This document shows positions 1 to 8,808 of a DNA stretch of 64,000 nucleotides, piece by piece; within the stretch, counting starts at the first letter, position 1, and each line of letters begins with the position of its first letter. The stretch comes from Bdellovibrio sp. BCCA. GTDB taxonomy: Bacteria; Bdellovibrionota; Bdellovibrionia; Bdellovibrionales; Bdellovibrionaceae. The stretch lies in assembly GCF_037996825.1 (NCBI RefSeq), contig NZ_JBBNAC010000001.1, positions 806,001 to 870,000 of the forward strand. Reading direction: 5' to 3'. A program made the translations under genes and the position numbers. The notes beneath the pieces were generated by a model. The model ran no database searches and was not told the DNA's origin. It saw nothing but the letters and a program-made list of their open reading frames with translations.

Positions 1-449
1 GCGGTAGAAAAAAGAATATCGAGCTCAATCTCGTGCCTTTCATCGACTTGATGAGCGTTCTCATCACGTTCTTGTTGATCACTGCCGTATGGACCCAAGT
101 GTCTATGATTCAGATTGGTAGTTCTCTTTATGGGAAGAAGTCGGACACTCAACCGGCTCCAACGCCTCCACCGAACGCAGATGTTGTTTTGAAAGTGGAT
201 GTGAAGGAAGCGGGTTACGTATTAACTGTTGGGAGACAAATCATCAGTCTTCCCATGGTGAACGAACAGTTTGACGAAGCCGGCCTGGTCGCTCAGTTGC
301 AACGTGTGAAACAGCTTTATCCTGAAAAAGTGGATGCGGTTGTCAGCGTTGCCGACGCAATTCCTTATGAACAGCTTATCAAAGCAATGGACAACTGTTT
401 AACCGCAGGTTTCTCAGCCATTTCCGTTGCAACAGGAGGGCCTAATTAA
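1..449 (+). CDS. ExbD/TolR-like proton-channel protein, 5' end missing
   Basis: Inner-membrane protein of the ExbD/TolR family, which works with a TolQ/ExbB/MotA-type partner to turn proton flow into work on the envelope. The reading frame is open from base 3, so the true start lies before the window. The stretch NIELNLVPFIDLMS, just before a hydrophobic segment, is the family signature with the membrane aspartate; the GTG at 33 is an internal valine of this motif and not a start. A periplasmic tail of about 110 residues follows. It overlaps the next gene by one base (TAATG), and that gene is a second family member. A TolQ-type gene is expected just upstream. Tol-Pal, ExbBD or an Agl-type gliding motor are all possible. 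Confidence 0.85.
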   Translation, partial: GRKKNIELNLVPFIDLMSVLITFLLITAVWTQVSMIQIGSSLYGKKSDTQPAPTPPPNADVVLKVDVKEAGYVLTVGRQIISLPMVNEQFDEAGLVAQLQRVKQLYPEKVDAVVSVADAIPYEQLIKAMDNCLTAGFSAISVATGGPN

Positions 450-1039
450 TGGCCATCTTTAGACCCGGTGAAAGACACCGTTATCACAACATCTTGAGTA
501 AGCGTAAAGGGAAACGTGACGTTACGGCGTTGCTGTCATTGACGGCGATGGTGGATATGTTCACGGTTCTGGTGATCTTCCTTCTGCAAAACTACAACGC
601 AACAGGAGAGATTCTTTACATCCCGAAGGAAGTCGTTCTTCCGAAGGCTTCCAGTGTGCGCGAATTAAAACCCGCTCACGTCGTGACGATTTCCAATAAA
701 GAAATTCTTTTGGATAAAGACACCGTAGCGACATTTGATGAAGTGAAAGCCGCGGAAGATTGGAATATCGCCAATTTGAAAACGCAATTGCAAGAAGCTT
801 TGGCAAAATCAAAAGCCGAGCAAGAAAGCAAACTGCAGAACAAGATCCGCGACGTGGTTGAATCCACTCGTGGTGAAGTTGAAGAAGATCCTAATGCATG
901 GAGCAAAGTGACGATCCAAGCCGATAAAGGCGTGGACTTCCTGACTGTCAAAAAAGTTTTGTACACGGTCACTGAGGCAGGCGCTGGTGAAATTAATTTC
1001 GCAGTGACTAAACTTCCTCAAGAATCGACATCAAATTAA
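449..1039 (+). CDS. second ExbD/TolR-like proton-channel protein
   Basis: A 196-residue protein with a short basic N-terminus (residues 1-28), one membrane helix carrying the sequence MVDMFTVLVIFLLQ with the family aspartate, and a long periplasmic domain with a charged helical stretch around residues 105-145. This is longer than a typical TolR (about 140). The ATG overlaps the stop of the preceding ExbD-like gene, and an AGGAGGG ribosome binding site sits at 434-440, so the two are translationally coupled. Two different ExbD/TolR subunits in tandem recall the Myxococcus AglR-AglQ-AglS motor; that link is inference. The gene could equally be a Tol or Exb component. Confidence 0.8.
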   Translation: MAIFRPGERHRYHNILSKRKGKRDVTALLSLTAMVDMFTVLVIFLLQNYNATGEILYIPKEVVLPKASSVRELKPAHVVTISNKEILLDKDTVATFDEVKAAEDWNIANLKTQLQEALAKSKAEQESKLQNKIRDVVESTRGEVEEDPNAWSKVTIQADKGVDFLTVKKVLYTVTEAGAGEINFAVTKLPQESTSN

Positions 1040-1097
1040 AAGTCAGTTATGCTGCGCAGGACGTTAACCTTAACCGTGCCTGCGCACCACTCAAACT

Positions 1098-2120
1098 ATG
1101 GCTAAATTTAAGAACCTTATTTTTGTAGCTCTGCTGATCCTTTTGTTTGTAGAGGTTCTTATCGTATTTCCGTCTCGCCTTGAGCACGAAGACGAAGCCG
1201 CTGTTCGCGCCCGCGTTGAAGAACAAGATAAACGAGCTTTAGAAAAAGAAGAACGCATTAAACGCGGTGAAAAAGTGGAAGAGCCTTCCAGTCTTGCTGA
1301 ACAAAAAATGCAAGGCGTTCACTTGGTGGAAAGCCAGCAGGGAAATCGCGATTGGGAATTGTTCGCGGCAACAGCCGAGGGCAATCAAGGGCTTGGCAAC
1401 GTCAAACTCAAAAAAGTGAAAGTTCTTTTCTACAACAAAGAAAAAATTGAATTCACAGTGACCGGCGACACCGGAACGATGGATGCAAAAACCAAAGACC
1501 TGAGTGTTGTCGGCAACGTCGTTACACGCTCAGAAAATGGGTACGTGTTTCAAACGCCGTCGATTTTTTATTCTTCAAGAACGCGCATTATTGAAAGCCC
1601 CGAGCAAGTTTTGATGCAAGGACCGAAAGACACTTCGGGGGCTGGCATGTACTTAAAAGGCAATCGAATGAAAGCCTATGTGGATCAATCCAAAATGACC
1701 ATTTTGGATAAGGTCACAGCGCAGAAGCCGGAAAAAAACGGAAAGAAGTTTGAGATTGTCGCCGACGGTGCAGAATTTAGTGGGAAAAACCGCGAAGCAA
1801 AATTTTTGGGCACGGTTCGCATGAACTACGACAATATGAAACTGGAAGGACCGGAAGCTTCATTCTTGTATAAAGCCGGCGAAGATATTTTAAGTTCGGT
1901 TGCGGTCAAAGGTGGTGTGCGCGTGAGCGATGCGAGTAAGTATGCCACCTCTGAGAGTGTGAACCTGGACCTTTTGTCGAATAAGTACACATTCAAAGGA
2001 CGTCCGCGAGTCATTCAAAACAATGATGAATTGAGTGGCGAAGAAATCATCTTCCTCGACGGCGGAAAAAGAGTTAAGGTTGAAAGAGTTCGCGCGAAGG
2101 TGGAGAATAAAGAACAATGA
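1098..2120 (+). CDS. lptC: LptC-type LPS export protein with LptA-like C-terminal half
   Basis: Predicted periplasmic bridge component of LPS export. It has one N-terminal membrane helix (residues 5-24), a charged linker (30-70), an LptC-like beta domain (about 75-200) and a second beta-rich region (about 205-330). The second region ends in [19 protein letters not shown], which resembles the C-terminal end of LptA/OstA repeats. At 340 residues it is far longer than LptC (about 190), and no separate lptA lies between it and lptB, so an LptC-LptA fusion is the simplest reading. It overlaps lptB by four bases (ATGA). The order lptC-lptB-rpoN is conserved in many Gram-negatives. LptC identity is likely; the fusion is inferred from length and repeats. 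Confidence 0.75.
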   Translation: MAKFKNLIFVALLILLFVEVLIVFPSRLEHEDEAAVRARVEEQDKRALEKEERIKRGEKVEEPSSLAEQKMQGVHLVESQQGNRDWELFAATAEGNQGLGNVKLKKVKVLFYNKEKIEFTVTGDTGTMDAKTKDLSVVGNVVTRSENGYVFQTPSIFYSSRTRIIESPEQVLMQGPKDTSGAGMYLKGNRMKAYVDQSKMTILDKVTAQKPEKNGKKFEIVADGAEFSGKNREAKFLGTVRMNYDNMKLEGPEASFLYKAGEDILSSVAVKGGVRVSDASKYATSESVNLDLLSNKYTFKGRPRVIQNNDELSGEEIIFLDGGKRVKVERVRAKVENKEQ

Positions 2121-2839
2121 GCATGCTCACCATCAAAGACATTTCTAAATCTTTCAAAAAACGTAAAGTCGTTGATGGCGTTTCTTTTTCCGTTGAATCA
2201 GGCCAGGTTGTCGGACTTTTGGGTCCGAACGGTGCCGGAAAAACCACGTCGTTTTATATGGTCGTGGGTTTGGTTCAATCGGACTCTGGAACTATCAATA
2301 TCGATGAAGTGAACATTTCTCAGGAGCCCATGTATAAACGGGCTCGCGTCGGTTTAAGCTACCTTGCGCAAGAACCGAGTATTTTCAGAAAACTCACGGT
2401 GGCCGAAAACATCACCGTGGCGTTGGAAGCTCACGGTTACTCTGGCGCACAACGCTCGGAAAAACTTGAACAACTGATTGGTGATTTCCACGTCGACCAT
2501 ATTCGTGACAGCTACGGTTACGCGTTGTCAGGCGGTGAGCGCCGTCGTGTGGAGATCGCTCGTGCACTGGCGGGATCTCCCAAATTCCTTTTGCTGGATG
2601 AACCCTTTGCGGGGATTGATCCGATTGCGGTCGCTGATATTCAAAATATCATCCGCGACCTTAAGGCCAAAGGTATAGGAGTTCTCATAACGGATCACAA
2701 CGTGCGTGAGACTTTGGGCATTTGCGATTATGCTTATATACTGAAGGACGGGAAGATTCAGGTGAGCGGAAGCTCTGATGAAATTGCTAATTCTGAAATC
2801 GCCCGCAAATTCTACTTGGGCGAAAACTTTAAACTTTAA
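2117..2839 (+). CDS. lptB: LPS export ABC transporter ATP-binding protein LptB
   Basis: Cytoplasmic ATPase of the LptB2FG transporter, which powers LPS extraction from the inner membrane. At 240 residues it has the family length. Walker [10 protein letters not shown] is at residues 36-44, the ABC signature [15 protein letters not shown] near 138-152, Walker [14 protein letters not shown] directly after, and the switch histidine in ITDHNVRE. The extra arginines after the signature (GGERRR) are typical of LptB. It overlaps the LptC-type gene upstream by four bases and is followed 12 bases later by rpoN, the usual arrangement. Confidence 0.95.
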   Translation: MSMLTIKDISKSFKKRKVVDGVSFSVESGQVVGLLGPNGAGKTTSFYMVVGLVQSDSGTINIDEVNISQEPMYKRARVGLSYLAQEPSIFRKLTVAENITVALEAHGYSGAQRSEKLEQLIGDFHVDHIRDSYGYALSGGERRRVEIARALAGSPKFLLLDEPFAGIDPIAVADIQNIIRDLKAKGIGVLITDHNVRETLGICDYAYILKDGKIQVSGSSDEIANSEIARKFYLGENFKL

Positions 2840-2851
2840 GGAAGGACTTTC

Positions 2852-4285
2852 ATGGCTCTCAGACAGACGATGAACCTGAGCCAGTCTCTGGTGATCACTC
2901 CACAGTTGCAACAGGCGATCAAGCTTTTGCAAATGTCACGCATGGAGTTGGAATCGGCTGTTCGCTCTGAGCTTGAAGAAAATCCGATCCTTGAAGAAGC
3001 AGAAACCTTGAAAGAAGAGGATCTGCAAAGAACGAAGGAAGCCGCTGACGAAGTTCAGCATACAGAGGCTCCGGATCAACAAAACATGCAAGACCCACAA
3101 AAACAAGATGAGTTTGAGTGGGAATCCTATATCGAAGCCAATCAAAAGCCTCCGCAATCAGGAATGGCAGGTTCTGAAGAGATCATGAACTATGAGAACG
3201 TCATCACGGCGTCTCAAACTTTGCATGACCATCTTTACTGGCAAGTGAAAATGAACGGCTTTTCTGAAGAGGAAGAGCAAGCTGCTGACGCGTTGATCGG
3301 TGCGATCGACGATGACGGTTATATCAAAATTCCTCTTGAGCAATTGGCTGAAGAAGAAAAAATTGAATTAGGACTTCTGGAAGATACTCTGACATTGATT
3401 CACGAATTCGATCCGCCGGGTGTGGGCGCGCGTGATCTTAAAGAGTGCCTTTTGATTCAAGCCAAACACTTGGAAGAAGACACTCACGATCTTGTGAACT
3501 TGATCAACAATCATTTGAAAGATCTTGAGAAAAAGAACTACGAAGCCATTGCCAAAGCTTTGAGTCGTGACGTGGAAGACGTGATCGAGATGTGTAAGAT
3601 CATCTATGCCATGGACCCAAAACCAGGTCGCGCTTTTGTTAGTTCTGATACGCATTATGTGACTCCGGACGTTTACGTTTACAAAGTGGGCGACGATTAT
3701 GTGGTCTCTTTGAATGAAGACGGTCTTCCGCGCCTTAAGATTTCTAATTTCTATAAGAACATGCTTAAAGGTGGCAAAACCACGGGTGATAAAACTCAAG
3801 ACTACATCCAGGAAAAACTTCGTTCTGCGGTGTGGTTGATTAAGTCAATTCACCAAAGACAGCGCACGATTTACAAAGTGACAGAGTCGATTGTAAAACA
3901 TCAGCGCGATTTCTTTGAAAAAGGTTCTGAGTATTTAAAACCAATGGTCTTAAGAGATATCGCAAACGACATCGGCATGCACGAATCTACTGTGAGCCGT
4001 GTGACGACAGCAAAATACGTGCATACTCCACAAGGTATTTACGAGCTTAAATATTTCTTCAACTCGGGTATCAGTTCTTCAGACGGGGACTCGCTTGCAA
4101 GTGAATCTGTAAAAATCAAAATCAAAGATTTGGTTGCAAAAGAAGATCCGAAAAATCCGCTTTCAGATCAAAAGATCGTGGATATGCTTAAAGTGGAAGG
4201 GATTCAGATCGCACGCCGTACGGTTGCTAAATATCGTGACATGCTGAAGATCTTGCCTTCATCTCAACGTAAAAAATATTTCTAA
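2852..4285 (+). CDS. rpoN: RNA polymerase sigma-54 factor RpoN
   Basis: Alternative sigma factor that needs enhancer-binding AAA+ activators. It is 477 residues, the normal length. Region I is the Gln/Leu-rich N-terminus (LVITPQLQQAIKLLQMS). An acidic region II follows at about 60-105, and then the core-binding domain. The helix-turn-helix contains DIGMHESTVSRVT, and the RpoN box ARRTVAKYR lies near the C-terminus. The ribosome binding site AAGGAAGG precedes the ATG, 12 bases after lptB. Transcription probably continues from the lpt genes. It is followed by a hairpin shared with a convergent gene. Confidence 0.97.
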   Translation: MALRQTMNLSQSLVITPQLQQAIKLLQMSRMELESAVRSELEENPILEEAETLKEEDLQRTKEAADEVQHTEAPDQQNMQDPQKQDEFEWESYIEANQKPPQSGMAGSEEIMNYENVITASQTLHDHLYWQVKMNGFSEEEEQAADALIGAIDDDGYIKIPLEQLAEEEKIELGLLEDTLTLIHEFDPPGVGARDLKECLLIQAKHLEEDTHDLVNLINNHLKDLEKKNYEAIAKALSRDVEDVIEMCKIIYAMDPKPGRAFVSSDTHYVTPDVYVYKVGDDYVVSLNEDGLPRLKISNFYKNMLKGGKTTGDKTQDYIQEKLRSAVWLIKSIHQRQRTIYKVTESIVKHQRDFFEKGSEYLKPMVLRDIANDIGMHESTVSRVTTAKYVHTPQGIYELKYFFNSGISSSDGDSLASESVKIKIKDLVAKEDPKNPLSDQKIVDMLKVEGIQIARRTVAKYRDMLKILPSSQRKKYF

Positions 4286-4290
4286 ATTAA

Positions 4291-4320
4291 AAGCGCTCCT
4301 CAAAAGAAGAGCGCTGCTTC
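4291..4320. terminator. hairpin between convergent rpoN and a small secreted-protein gene
   Basis: AGCGCTC (4292-4298) pairs with GAGCGCT (4309-4315). No clean T-run follows on either strand, so terminator function is uncertain. Confidence 0.4.
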
Positions 4321-4333
4321 TGCGGTCTCAGGT

Positions 4334-4636
4334 CTATTTCGGCTCAACGCCACCGTTGTTATCGCCGACTTTACGGCAAGTGTAGCCACAGCGTACGAAA
4401 CGCTTGTGCACGCCACCCCAACAATATTTAATCACGCGTTCATAGGAAGGTGGGCAGTTGTGGTGTTCCATAATGCAGTAATTAGCATCTGTCGCTTGTG
4501 CAGAGTCACAGCTCACAGCCGTGATTGGTGCCAAGACAAAGGCTTGTTCTTGAGTGGCAGAAAGATCTTCAGAAGCAAATGCCAAAGATCCTGCAAGTAA
4601 AAGAGCACTTGTCAGTGATAAAACGAGTTTTTTCAT
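4334..4636 (-). CDS. small cysteine-rich secreted protein
   Basis: A 100-residue protein with a clear signal peptide (MKKLVLSLTSALLLAGSLAFA, cleavage predicted after AFA). The mature part of about 79 residues contains six cysteines (SCDS, YCIM, NCPP, YCWG, RCGYTC), an even number that suggests disulfide bonds in an exported domain. A ribosome binding site (GGAGGATTT, read on the minus strand) precedes the start. It runs convergent to rpoN and divergent to apt. I do not recognise the family. It may be a small periplasmic or secreted factor. Confidence 0.75.
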   Translation of the reverse strand: MKKLVLSLTSALLLAGSLAFASEDLSATQEQAFVLAPITAVSCDSAQATDANYCIMEHHNCPPSYERVIKYCWGGVHKRFVRCGYTCRKVGDNNGGVEPK

Positions 4637-4788
4637 AAATCCTCCTCCGGATTGTTTTTTTGTTCACTATGAGGCGAGAATAGTTTTGAAAATCGCGATC
4701 AATCAAAAAAGAACCCGTGTGGATGTCGGAATACATCGGGCTTAGCTGGCCGCAATGTCTCGGTCCTAAAATCTTTGTAAGAAAAGGA

Positions 4789-4816
4789 CTGTCGTTTTTT
4801 ATTTCAGCACTATATT
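4789..4816 (+). promoter_or_regulatory. possible promoter of apt
   Basis: A good -10 (TATATT, 4811-4816) lies 41 bases before apt, with only a weak -35 (CTGTCG, 4789-4794) at a 16-base spacing. The rest of the 4637-4856 gap shows nothing clear. Confidence 0.35.
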
Positions 4817-4856
4817 CTGTGTTCGAACAGCCGCAAACCCACTTCTGGAGAGCCTG

Positions 4857-5354
4857 ATGGATTTAAAAAGCCTGATTCGCGATGTACCTAATTTTCCTAA
4901 AGAAGGTATTTTGTTTCGAGACATGTCACCTCTTTTGCAGAATCCCGAAGCGATGGATTTCGTTTCAAAGCAGCTTGTGAAAAAAGTGAATCTCTCCGAA
5001 ATAGACTATTTCGCGGGAATTGAATCGCGCGGATTTATTTTGGCGTCGCATATGGCGGCAACTCATAAAAAAGGTTTTCTTCCGATTCGTAAAGCGGGGA
5101 AATTGCCTCCACCGACAAAAAGAATTTCTTATGCTCTTGAGTACGGCACCGCTGAAATTGAACTTCCTTTAGGCAAGGGTAAGATCATGATTGTCGATGA
5201 CGTTTTGGCGACGGGTGGAACACTGCAAGCGGCTATTGATTTAAGTCAGATTGCGGGCTACAAAGTGGAGTCAGTGGCGGTTCTTGTGAATCTCACTTTC
5301 TTGAATAAAATGAAATTTAATAACGAAGAGGTTTTCTCCCTTGTTCAATATTAA
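4857..5354 (+). CDS. apt: adenine phosphoribosyltransferase
   Basis: Converts adenine plus PRPP to AMP in purine salvage. It is 165 residues, close to the usual 170-180. The N-terminus RDVPNFPKEGILFRDMSPLL is the Apt signature, and the PRPP-binding loop VDDVLATGGTLQAAI lies near residues 112-126. A GGAGAG ribosome binding site precedes the ATG. The last 14 bases overlap the next gene, a nucleoside phosphorylase, which would supply free adenine: a compact salvage pair plausible for an organism that feeds on prey nucleic acids. Confidence 0.95.
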   Translation: MDLKSLIRDVPNFPKEGILFRDMSPLLQNPEAMDFVSKQLVKKVNLSEIDYFAGIESRGFILASHMAATHKKGFLPIRKAGKLPPPTKRISYALEYGTAEIELPLGKGKIMIVDDVLATGGTLQAAIDLSQIAGYKVESVAVLVNLTFLNKMKFNNEEVFSLVQY

Positions 5355-5916
5355 TGATGTCGCGCTTGTGATGGCTCTGCCTGGAGAATCACAAGGACTT
5401 TTTGAAAAAGAAAATATTCCTGTTATTTACACTGGTATTGGTAAAGTGAATGCCTCTTTAACTGCTATGGATGTTATTCACAAAACGAAGTGCAAAGTGA
5501 TGATCAATCTTGGCACGGCGGGAAGTTCCAAGTTTAAAACTCATGACTTAGTGGAAGTGTCTACTTTCGTACAAAGAGATATGGATATTTCTCCTCTGGG
5601 TTTTAAAGTGGGTGAAACTCCATTTGATCCATTGCCAAGTGGTATTGAATTGATTCCTTACTTTCCGGAACTTCCAAAAGGAATTTGCGGAACGGGTGAC
5701 AGTTTTGAAACGGGTGCGCCGAAAGTTCCGTGTGAACTAGTCGACATGGAAGGATACGCTTTAGCCAAAGTCTGTCGCAAGATGGGTGTGCAATTGATCT
5801 CCTTAAAGTACATCACCGACGGTGCCGATCACAACGCGCACAACGATTGGGAAGCCAACCTTGTGCACGGTTCAAAAAAGTTATTCGAGTACTACAGAAA
5901 AATGGTGACTACTTAA
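5341..5916 (+). CDS. nucleoside phosphorylase / MTA-SAH nucleosidase-like enzyme
   Basis: Predicted to cleave the glycosidic bond of a purine nucleoside such as methylthioadenosine or S-adenosylhomocysteine. The beta strand VALVMALPGE, the MINLGTAG loop, the VDMEGYALAKVC helix with substrate-binding Met-Glu, and YITDGADHNAHNDW with the catalytic-type Asp all fit the MTAN/PNP fold. At 191 residues it is shorter than MTAN (about 230). The start is taken as TTG 5341, because an ATG at 5371 would cut the first beta strand. Overlap with apt suggests that it feeds adenine to Apt. The exact substrate cannot be read from the sequence. Confidence 0.75.
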   Translation: MFNINDVALVMALPGESQGLFEKENIPVIYTGIGKVNASLTAMDVIHKTKCKVMINLGTAGSSKFKTHDLVEVSTFVQRDMDISPLGFKVGETPFDPLPSGIELIPYFPELPKGICGTGDSFETGAPKVPCELVDMEGYALAKVCRKMGVQLISLKYITDGADHNAHNDWEANLVHGSKKLFEYYRKMVTT

Positions 5917-8140
5917 TCCAGAGTTCTACTTTAGGAACGCCGACGCCCGAACCCGCCATATCTTCGCAGGCTGGAATGCCTGCCGGAGTTCCCCATGCAG
6001 CATAAGAGCCAATAGCATAAAACCAGTTTCCGGAGCTCACAGAGCCATCGGCAAGTGATGACGTCGTTGCACTGTTAAATTCCAAGCCACCCCAGAAATT
6101 ACTTGAGCAGCCGATTGAAATCCCTGTGTATCCTGCCGCAGCTTGCGATGTGAAATTACTCGTCTGAGTCCACCAGTTTCTGGGCGCATATCCCGGCCAA
6201 TCTATTTTTAACTCAAGTTTTCCACTGCGACGGAAACTTTCAAGTTTACCTAAAATCGAATAACGAGTGGCTGTGGGATTGTACACGTTATAAGAATTTG
6301 CTTCAGCTCCATTCGCAAAATATCCACCGGCAATATCGTGATAAAGAATGCGAGTCCATCCACCGCCATCCGAAGTCATATCACAGTAAACGGGAATCGG
6401 CGGATTGTTGTTTCCCGCCCCATCAGGATCGATGTAGTAAATTCCATTTCCATAAGCGTATCCTGCATCGTAAATAGCTTTGCATGAAGAATAAATTTGC
6501 GGAGGATCAATTTCTTTCACCCATAAATTAACTTCTGAAGAATGGGATGTAGATCCATCAAAGGTGCTGGCATCTGGAATGCCTCCGTTATAGGCCGTTG
6601 TTGCGCCAATGGAATACCACCAACAACTCCCGTTACATCCATCAATATAAGAGTTGTTACTATTGCCTGCCCCATGTGTTCCGTTTCCTAACTCAAGACC
6701 AATCCACTCTGGCATTGTCGCGCCAATGCTGACAGGATAATATCCTGTCACGTTCACGTCTGTTGTCGGGTTGCTGGTTTGATACCAAATATTTTTTGCG
6801 GCTCGGCCCGGCCAACTGATGCGGAAAAGAAAACGGCCGTGACTGCGAAAACTCTCAAGCTTATTGATGATTGAATACAAATTGTTGGTAGGATCACCAG
6901 GATTTGCAGAGGCCGCTGCTCCAAGGCTCGCAAAATATCCTCCAGCAATATTATGTCTAAAGACGCGAGTCCATCCCCCGCCATCAGTCGTCATATCGCA
7001 GTAAGCTTGAAAAGGCGCATTTCCTCCCGGACCGTCGGGGTCAATTGTGTAAAGACCATCTGTGGTAGCGCCGCCCAATTTTTTGTGTTCGTAACAATTT
7101 GCATACGTCGAATACTCACGAACATAATACCAACCATTTCCCGCAGCTTGTCCTGTCGCCGCATCCGCATCAGTCGCATAAGCTTTCGTAGAATTCACCC
7201 AATAAGCGCCGTTATAATAACCGCCGCCCATGGTTTCACCACCACCGGTCATGGAACCACTCCAACAAGTGTAATACCAAAAAGGAGTGTTGCTATAACC
7301 AGCGGAGCACGATTGGCCTGCGATGGTGATATCGGTGTCGCTGGTCGTGAGAGCTTTTCCCGTATGATAAGCGGTGAGGCCTGGAGCGACGGAGCCGGTG
7401 AGATTGGTCAGATTCAAGAGATTCAAAGTGTACTGGCGAAACGGATCGAATTTTTCCAAAGCCATCTTTGCTACTTGAGCTGCGGCCTTGCCGTAATCGG
7501 TTCTCCACTCGTACATGAAGTCCATGTACTTTTGTTTTTTACCGATCTCATTCCACTGATCTAATCCGACAAAGTAATTGTATTGTTCTTTATTGCCTGT
7601 CACGAGAGAACAATTTGCACCAGTCGCCGAAGTGCTTCCATTCGCCAATGAACAGCGGGGGGTATTGCTTCCAGATGTGGTGTTGTAAAAGCTCAGATTC
7701 GTCGTCGGCTTGTTTGTTCCGCCACGCAAGTTACTCCACACTAGAGTCCATCCACCACCGTCCGTGGTCATGTCACAGTAAGTGACGTAAGAAGCATTGG
7801 CTCCGGCTCCATCGGGATCAATGTAGTACATGCCACTGCCGATCCACGCGCCTCCGTTGTCTTTAATCTCTTTGCACGAGCGGCAGTCTTTAGTAAGAAC
7901 CGCAGCAGGTTTGTTTGCAAGAAATGTCGTCCATCCGGTGAGATTTAATGTCGGAACAAAATAATCTTTTGTCGCATGTGTGTTCGTGAGAATTTTGCAC
8001 TGGTTGTGAACAGGAATACTCATCGAAGTTCCATGAGTTAAGTGGAATCCCTCGGACGCCGTATTAATCGCAAACGATTTTTGAAAAATCAAAAGGCTGA
8101 GGAAAGCAAATAGACGTGCAAGTGTTCCCAGTGTTTTCAT
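5909..8140 (-). CDS. large secreted protein with three fibrinogen-like modules
   Basis: Start chosen at 8140 because MKTLGTLARLFAFLSLLIF...SFA is a classic signal peptide; upstream in-frame starts only add a charged stretch. The 743-residue product carries three modules of the form C-K-x-I...YxIDPDGxG...YCDMTxDGGGWTxx (about residues 89-135, 340-385 and 545-590). This is the core of fibrinogen C-terminal-like domains, which bind sugars or proteins in animals and occur in some bacterial exoproteins. The mature protein is rich in Gly, Tyr, Trp, Asn and Ser, with Cys pairs. It is probably an outer-surface or secreted adhesin, possibly for prey contact (inference). Its 3' end overlaps the convergent phosphorylase gene by eight bases. 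Confidence 0.8.
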   Translation of the reverse strand: MKTLGTLARLFAFLSLLIFQKSFAINTASEGFHLTHGTSMSIPVHNQCKILTNTHATKDYFVPTLNLTGWTTFLANKPAAVLTKDCRSCKEIKDNGGAWIGSGMYYIDPDGAGANASYVTYCDMTTDGGGWTLVWSNLRGGTNKPTTNLSFYNTTSGSNTPRCSLANGSTSATGANCSLVTGNKEQYNYFVGLDQWNEIGKKQKYMDFMYEWRTDYGKAAAQVAKMALEKFDPFRQYTLNLLNLTNLTGSVAPGLTAYHTGKALTTSDTDITIAGQSCSAGYSNTPFWYYTCWSGSMTGGGETMGGGYYNGAYWVNSTKAYATDADAATGQAAGNGWYYVREYSTYANCYEHKKLGGATTDGLYTIDPDGPGGNAPFQAYCDMTTDGGGWTRVFRHNIAGGYFASLGAAASANPGDPTNNLYSIINKLESFRSHGRFLFRISWPGRAAKNIWYQTSNPTTDVNVTGYYPVSIGATMPEWIGLELGNGTHGAGNSNNSYIDGCNGSCWWYSIGATTAYNGGIPDASTFDGSTSHSSEVNLWVKEIDPPQIYSSCKAIYDAGYAYGNGIYYIDPDGAGNNNPPIPVYCDMTSDGGGWTRILYHDIAGGYFANGAEANSYNVYNPTATRYSILGKLESFRRSGKLELKIDWPGYAPRNWWTQTSNFTSQAAAGYTGISIGCSSNFWGGLEFNSATTSSLADGSVSSGNWFYAIGSYAAWGTPAGIPACEDMAGSGVGVPKVELWIK

Positions 8141-8241
8141 AGCTAATTTATCGGCATTTTGACGAAAAAAATGAGTTAAACGTTCTGTAATGAAACGCTG
8201 AAAAAGCTCAGCTTTGGTCTGGAAATTCCGATAAGACATCT

Positions 8242-8724
8242 ATGAAAAGGTCATATCAAATTGCGACGTTTTTTGTGGCGGTAGTGGGCTTGTCCTTGGG
8301 CTTTCTTGGCAATCCATTTGGGGCGAAAGAAAAGAAAATCGATCCGCAAGAGGTCGATGCTCTTTATCAAAAAGCTAAAATCTATTTTCATGCGGGAAAT
8401 TTTGAAGGGGCTATCGATACGGCAAGAAAACTTCCGAAAGAAATTCCTCCGCGTTACGCCGACATCCGTGACGTGCAAAAACAATCCGAAGAAGCATTAA
8501 AAAAATACCGCAAACAATTGGAAGAGGGCGCTTTAAGCCCCCGGCACGTGGACCGTTTGCCGGCGGCTCTTAGAGATTCTTATTTCGATGCAAAAATTGA
8601 AGCGAAACAGGGGCGATGCCGCCAAGCGTACGAAAATATGGCGCCGGTCAGCCGTTATTTAAATAATCGAGAAGACCTCGAAATTTTTAAGCGCTGCCAA
8701 TTAACCAAAAATAAATCCAAATGA
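8242..8724 (+). CDS. membrane-anchored TPR-like protein
   Basis: 160 residues. An N-terminal hydrophobic segment (residues 7-24) reads as an anchor or uncleaved signal. It is followed by helical repeats: DALYQKAKIYFHAGNFEGAID matches the TPR consensus spacing, and DAKIEAKQGRCRQAYENMAPV suggests a second, poorer unit. The rest is charged. It starts 101 bases from the divergently transcribed fibrinogen-like gene. It is probably a scaffold-type periplasmic protein; no specific function can be assigned. Confidence 0.65.
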   Translation: MKRSYQIATFFVAVVGLSLGFLGNPFGAKEKKIDPQEVDALYQKAKIYFHAGNFEGAIDTARKLPKEIPPRYADIRDVQKQSEEALKKYRKQLEEGALSPRHVDRLPAALRDSYFDAKIEAKQGRCRQAYENMAPVSRYLNNREDLEIFKRCQLTKNKSK

Positions 8725-8808
8725 GTCTCAATATAAGGCTCATCTTTAGTCGGGTCTGGCCGATAAAGAAGTACGGGCTGAAATGACCAGCCAAAAAGGA
8801 GAAGACAA

